A stretch of DNA of 64,000 bases, from positions 4,531,501 to 4,595,500 of the forward strand of contig CM075765.1 in the NCBI GenBank assembly GCA_037974665.1, written 5' to 3'. The translations under genes and the position numbers were made by a program. Source of the DNA: Ehretia macrophylla (taxonomy: Eukaryota > Streptophyta > Magnoliopsida > Boraginales > Ehretiaceae). The notes under the pieces are model-generated. The model made no database searches. It saw only the letters and a list, made by a program, of their open reading frames with translations, and was not told where the DNA came from. Shown here piece after piece: positions 58,501 to 64,000 of the stretch. The stretch's first letter is position 1. Each line of letters opens with the position of its first letter.

Positions 58501-59802
58501 ACCTTTCCCAGATTCCCCCCTCGCTGAGTTTTGGTGCCGGTTAAGCTCACCCTCGTTTTTCTCCCTTTCAGGTGTAAGTGAGCCGAAGTACGATATTTGG
58601 TAATTGTGTGCTAAAGAAAAATATGTTTGTGACTATAATTCCTAGTGATGAAGTTTGTATAATATGTGGAATTTGAATTAATGTAATAGTTGAAGTTGTA
58701 CTTGTATACAAGTTTTTGGTATACGAATGATATATGCTTTATCTTGGAATTAGATGTTATATTAATATGTTTGGGTGAATTCTATTATGTTGTTGGAAGT
58801 TGGAGTTGAGGAGTTGTGGTGAAGGATTTGGAGTTGCAGTTTGTGGCTTTTCTGTTTGCAGGATAAAACTGCTAAGTCCAAAATACAGTCGTTGTGTTGC
58901 CCGATTTTCAAGAAAATTATGAAAAGGTTAGAAATTTGTTAGGCATTCATTGAATCTTAATTGTTGAGTGAATTTTAAGCTATAACCAGATTTAGTCCCT
59001 CGACTAAGGTATTGAAATTTTGTAATTCGGAATTTAGTAATTAGGAAGTAATTATTTAATAGTTTGGAAAAATTTTGAATTTCAAATAATAGTATTCGGT
59101 CTATTGTTTGTGCCTTAACGAACTTTGGCGGAGCAATCCTCTTAAACTCGTGGCATCATGATCCAATGAATGTTGGCAATTTTATCGTGGTGTCAGAGAC
59201 TGTATTAGTGATTGATAAATTAGGGTCGTGACAAATGCACACCCAACTGCACTTTTTTTTCGTTAGTCTTCCATCATCACTCACTCACACACCTAGCTGC
59301 ACACTATTATTCTCTCCACTATTCCAGTCAAAGGAGGTGGAAATGAAATCAAAGTTGAAGAAATAAAAAATCAGAAAAAAAGTACAAGAAATGAAAACTA
59401 CATTACCATTTTGATTCATTAATTTAGATCAAAGCACATGCAGTAAGTAATAACAATATATATGTAATTACAAGTAAGCACATGCAGTAAGTAAGATGAT
59501 GGAGAGTTTGTGTTCGTTCAGGAACAACTAATATAGGTAAGTAGAGAGTAGAGAAAAAATAGGGTTTGGAACATATATAGTTGGTTTGATTGTAACTAAT
59601 CTAATAGTGAAGGGTAAAATTGTCATCACAAAAATTATAATTTTCCTTTCCTTCTGTTTTACTCCAATTTATTGTGATCATATTTTGGAGTTATGAAAGG
59701 ATTAGACTTATCCCCGCTGTACCCGAACCACTCTTTTAACTCCCAAGCCAAATAGAAGAACCCCATTCCCTTCCCCCCATTCCCCCCAATCCAAACAAGC
59801 TG
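55591..59802. mobile_element. Element K: TIR element (MITE-like) split by gypsy LTR H
   Basis: CAGCTTGTTTGGATT at 55591-55605 and its exact complement at 59788-59802 bound a unit that, without the LTR insertion, is about 910 bp. TTTGGATT recurs inside the left arm (about 55691 and 55743). Immediate flanks are taa and aaa, so no clean duplication is left. Ends rich in TTTGGAT are usual in PIF/Harbinger- and hAT-like plant MITEs. No transposase is seen. Confidence 0.6.
55937..59233 (+). repeat. LTR H, Ty3/gypsy, probable solo LTR (3.3 kb)
   Basis: TGTAAAGCC to GTCGTGACA, 3297 bp, flanked by a perfect duplication aatgc (55932-55936 and 59234-59238). It carries the shared LTR modules: donor-like AAG|GTGAG (56973/56974), GGTTGCAACC (58131-58140), GGTCGTAG, a hairpin (58276-58295), CTCGCTGAG / AAGCTCACCCTC and TTTCAG|GTG (58571/58572). 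A primer-binding-site-like TGGTGTCAGAGA at 59188-59199 lies inside its end, which is unusual. No coding. Confidence 0.82.
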
Positions 59803-60915
59803 AAAGTTATGCCATATTGTAGAGAAAGTCAAGGTTTACACCGGCCCTTTAAGAAGATTGGAGTAAGAACTTACTCAAACACGACTCTTATATCAAATTT
59901 ACAACCACATAGGGGATATACATATATATATATATATAATAGAGAGAGTTTACAAGAGAGTCGTAGAGAGGAGAAGGTTTAAAATTTGTTGTTTTAGTTG
60001 TGTATTGCAAGCCCTTTATATAGGAAAAGACTTCAACTAGAAGACAACCTAACCCTTTTGGTGGGATAGTTTCCTTTCCCACCAAGATCCTAAAGTAGTC
60101 ACCGAGCCCAGAAAAGAGCATTGGGTCACACAATTTAAGAGTTATTTCTGTTGGGGAAAAGGTTATTAATTCTCCATCTCAACTTTAATTCAGCATGTCA
60201 ATTGTGGAAAACTAGCCTATTTTATTTATTTAAAAATTAAAATAAAAATAAAAAAAACAAGAATGGTTGAGAGAAATAAATAAATAAATAAATCATGTGA
60301 AAATAGTTCTCCAAATTAAATTGCATTCCAAAACGTATAATTAGATAGTTCACCCTACTTGAGAGAATTTGAAAATAATGTGTTCCACAATTGGAAAAGT
60401 TGGAGTACAGTGACGGAGGGAAAACTACGTAGGAAAATATGACACAATAGTGCATAAAAGATGCATTAATATCTTCTGTGTTGGATTACACTCGGAATCT
60501 TTGAAGTTCATAATCGCATACTACAATTTGTTGAATTTGTTTAACCATTCAGTGTAAGAAAGCAACCATACCAACCAAAGAAGGAAGCAGAGCCAAAGGC
60601 TCTTCAATAATCATGTAAATCCAAAAGAATAATCATCATACGACTGCATGAATGTCGCTTCTTTAACTAAAACTAACAGAGTGAGGGCGCAAAACCGGAC
60701 AATCTTGCTGATATAGGCAGATAAACCAACCACTAATGAAAGCCCTTTCCCCTCCCTTGTAAGATACATGGCCAAGCTTGTCGCATTTTAGTCCCTCGGC
60801 AGACCTCAGTTCTCATTCTCCCAGGTTGAAAGACTTCCTTATCTTTCTTCCGATGAGAACTATCTTTATCGAACTTTCAATATTCATCATTGTCCTTGCC
60901 AGGCTGTTGCATTAA
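59803..60915. other. 3' flank of the gene at 60916; no other gene seen
   Basis: AT-rich, with a short TA run at about 59919-59938, and AAATAAA-type runs at about 60230-60292. It may contain the 3' UTR of the - strand gene. No repeat boundaries or coding recognised. Confidence 0.5.
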
Positions 60916-63769
60916 TCAAGTTTTTACATTGTCATGATCAAATGGTAGGGACAGCAGCGCCTCTTCTAGTTCCTGACCAAATTCATCATCATTTTGCTGC
61001 TCTTCTAACTTCTTATTGCCTATCCTTTTGACCATCTCAGTGACTTCGTTCGGGATATAATTATCATCGAGTTTTTGCCGTTTAGAGCCGTCATTTGCTC
61101 CCTGTTGCGAACAATCTTCAACAGGGCGATAACCAAATCCTGTTTGTTGATAGAACGATTCTTTCTGAATATTCCAATCTTCAGCAGTCTTCTCTACCAC
61201 GTCTCCAACTAATCTCCTTCTTTCTGCTATGTGCTTTATGTTTTCAACGTCAACCAGATCACGAGCCTCTTTCATTAGAAAAGAAAATGAAAAGTTGACT
61301 CTCAGTTACAGAAACAAATATCCAGATCATAATGAGAAGGTAGAAACATGGGGCTACCAGTTGCTGTTCAAATACATATATTTAGTTAAATTAGTAATTG
61401 ATGTTTCAGGGGGAGAAATATGAAAATCAATAGACACTGAAGAAAAGGGACAAACAATATGAAATAAGTTGAACAAAAATAAGGAAATAAGATTAAAAAA
61501 GAATACTATCTTAAAAGAGCTAAATAATATCCATTTGGAGATCAAAGCATGTAGCAGGAAAATGATGGAAGACAGGGCTCTCGTAATATCTTTATTTAAA
61601 TTTTTCAGATTCATTTGAAATGTCAATAGGCAAGCTGCATTGAGAAGTTTTAGGCAAAAGTTATTCCCATTATCTCCTTGAACTGACATGCTAGCCCAAA
61701 TATACGAGTCTATTTCATATTTCATGCATAAATCAAACAAAAGAAGTGATTGTGAGAATGATTTTTCTGCACTTAAAATGCTTTGCAATTGTCAAATCTT
61801 TATTGAGCATTATAGTTGAACATATGAAGGGCAGGCCATTAACAGTCACACAAGATGATGAATCTAAACTCTCATCATAAAACTTCATGGACTGCAAGAA
61901 GATAGAAATATCATTGCACCTGTTATGGCTAGTTCCTTGGCCACTGCATAGTCTGTTGACTTTTTCTTGATCAAATCAACATCAAGTTCTGTCCCCTGCA
62001 GCATGAGGATAGCACTTACGGGTAAAAGGATGTTCAAATATACAACCAGACAAGCTTACGATGATAGATTTCAGATACATGTCAGAGTTCACGTATTGCA
62101 AGACCGTCTACCAAACACTATTAGTCATCAAGATTTGGAGTATCTCAACTCCATAAGAACAACCACCACAAAAATAAAAATAAAAATAAAATAAATAAAT
62201 AAAATAAAACAAACAAAAAAAAAAGTAGTACCCGAATGAAGTATTATATTGATCGTCTAGATTGTCAATAATTTAGAAATCCTATCAGAGAATAACTAGA
62301 GATAGTGACACAATCAGATGACGTAAAACACCAGAGTGATATTGGGCAAATGATTTGACGACAGTAAATTAGAGACGAAATAACCATATTCATTAAGGCC
62401 AATTCCATTTGGTTGAACAGCACCGTCATTTCCACCCTCTTCAACAAACAAGATATTTCAGATTAGTTTAAACCATATAGTATCAAGGTATTACCTTTCT
62501 TCTGATCATAGAGTCAACATTATTACTAGTCATTTTTTCTCCTTTTGTGCATCTGTTGTTACTTTACACTACCTATCTATTGAAAAGTTGAGGTGAGAAA
62601 GTATCTACAGCGAAATGATGATGTTACAGATGATATCACAAAAGAGCACCGCGGAAATTTCTATTAATCATAAGAAATAGTAATCATTGGAACTAATAGT
62701 AGACCTCGGTGTTGTCATAAACAGCTTTTTGACTGGACATTTACTATTTCCATAACTAGTCACCCAATAGTAATTTTTTTAATTTGCAATTGTTGTCTCC
62801 ACCACTTTCTAGCTATCACTAATTTTCTTTTTTCTTTTTTTGAAATACTCCAACTAATCAAGTAATCAAACAGTTCCAACATAAACTCTTCGTGAGCAAA
62901 AATGCTAATTCCATTAATCAGTTATCGCTTCTGCCAGTATCCATATAGGATCAAAAGCAACTTGTGCCCTGGAAGAGACAAAGTATTTCAAAAATTTGTA
63001 TCCCACATATTAAATATTTGCATCACAAAGTTCATCTAAGATACTTATTCTGCTTTCAAAGCCCAATGTGTCAAAAAATTTAGTGGTTAGCATGTGACTC
63101 AAAGTTTTCTTGATACTGACGTGACCAATTGCAGTTGGGTTTTCTAATAGCATTGATATTTAGGACCACACTGAATCGCCTCAATGATATTTGGGGTACG
63201 TATTGCCCAAAAAATAAATAGAAAAGAAAAAGAAATGTTGGATGTGCAAATCAAAACAATCCACATTTTCCAGGATGCAAGTGCTTCTGATTCATCTATC
63301 TATTTACACTATATAACATGTCCCTAATGCCACAAAAGTTTCAGGAACTCACCATGTCCATATGGATGAAGTGCTCAATTCTTGTATCTGCAAACAACCT
63401 ATTTGATCAAAAGTATGTGATGAGGCACAGTCAAAGAAGAAAGGGCAGAAAGAGAGGAAATACGAGAAAGAGTGGACTCAGGAATGAAGGCATTGCAGAA
63501 TTGCAATTATACAATGTTGATCTAATCATTTAAAGCAAGAAAAAAATGATGAAAGAATAAATACACATACTTCTTATATGCAACCTGGACACGGGCATTC
63601 TGGATATCTGTGAGTTCATTTACCCTATCAGTTACAGAGCCTTGATTTAAATCCATGAACCCATAGAGGAACAAGTTCCTCTCTAGCATACTTTTGACTA
63701 AAGCAGAGACTACTTTTATGCCCTTCTCCTTTGCAGCTGCAGCAAGATTTCTAAGCTGCTTCAACTCTC
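60916..63769 (-). CDS. Unidentified multi-exon plant gene, 3' exons; continues past the right edge
   Basis: Four exons can be joined in phase on the - strand: 63571-63769 (acceptor CTAG, donor GTATGTG), 63353-63380 (28 nt, donor GTGAGT), 61920-61995 (acceptor CTGCAG, donor GTGCAA) and 60916-61268 (acceptor AAAG, stop TGA at 60916-60918). The product is hydrophilic and mostly helical: GELKQLRNLAAAAKEKGIKV, then DRVNELTDIQNARVQ, GTELDVDLIKKKSTDYAVAK, and ARDLVDVENIKHIAERRR. The tail is acidic, with SKRQKLDD resembling a nuclear targeting patch and a run ending LEEALLSLP. No membrane segment is present. I do not recognise the family. A 54-nt candidate exon (62385-62438) would also keep the frame. 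Conserved-looking exon phase and codon content argue for a real gene. Confidence 0.7.
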
Positions 63770-64000
63770 CTAGCATAGGGAAAATTTGTAAGGTCAAACA
63801 ACAGAAAAAAAGTGTGAAGTAAAAAAGGAGATAAAAAGGAACTTATGCACAGTTTCATTCAATTCCAACTAGGGTTGCACACGAGAATTATAGTCCAGGG
63901 ACATGGGCAGACAGTACCAATAATCACATGCTGCACCAGGAGCATTCCAGAGCTCAACAAGCACATAAAATGAGAACTATGTTCCTTGAGCCTACGATCT

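Noticed and set aside
61354-61788. 144-codon frame on the - strand
   Set aside because: Falls in an intron of the right-hand gene, with biased hydrophobic composition from AT-rich DNA and no similarity I recognise.

Overview
This is AT-rich nuclear DNA from a flowering plant, probably a eudicot. The evidence is nested Ty3/gypsy (Tekay/Del-type chromovirus) and Ty1/copia LTR retrotransposons, MITE-like elements, a decayed pararetrovirus-like coding remnant, a single-exon plant membrane-protein gene and part of a multi-exon host gene. No bacterial-style genes, CRISPR arrays, rRNA or tRNA genes were seen.

Layout. Positions 1-26162 are a three-level nest. A decayed Ty3/gypsy element (A, + strand; pol at 1325-3683 and 20868-22007, 3' LTR 22008-26162) was split by element B (3684-20862, - strand, TSD gttgt). 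B has very long LTRs and a coding-free interior. B's own LTR was then split by element C (5233-14974, + strand, TSD ataac). C is young: two 2444-bp LTRs in which I saw only two differences, PBS, PPT and a long gag-pol frame. That frame has an in-frame TAG and a 141-bp integrase deletion. A's 3' LTR also holds a copia-type solo LTR (22719-25043). A sits inside the 5' LTR of a decayed Ty1/copia element D (26163-31081), whose 3' LTR carries a foldback MITE.

Positions 31082-35842 are the gene island: a 335-residue multi-pass membrane protein on the - strand (32824-33831), a W-box pair and a short tandem duplication upstream, then a large compound trinucleotide microsatellite. Positions 35843-48168 are another nest: a SIRE-like copia element E holds a partial copia element F, whose LTR holds a gypsy solo LTR (G). 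Positions 48169-55590 hold a - strand pararetrovirus-like remnant, interrupted by a solo LTR of C's family (48807-51251) and a copia solo LTR (51504-53331). Positions 55591-59802 are a TIR element split by a 3.3-kb gypsy LTR (H). Positions 60916-63769 are the last exons of a - strand host gene that runs off the right edge.

Most notable: six different gypsy LTR types here (C and its solo relative, A, B, G, H and the fragment at 1-1324) have no coding in common, yet share one internal layout. Each has a splice-donor-like AAG|GTGAG (or GAG|GTAAG), a splice-acceptor-like (T)CAG|G preceded by a CTCAC-rich module, and 0.67-1.6 kb between them. Five of the six types also carry, inside that interval, a GGTTGCAACC-type palindrome, a GGGTCGTAG box and a small hairpin whose stem changes by compensatory substitution. 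A second covarying hairpin lies just upstream of the polypurine tract in A, B and C. Together these suggest an LTR-encoded, spliced and structured leader; this is inference from sequence and needs RNA evidence.
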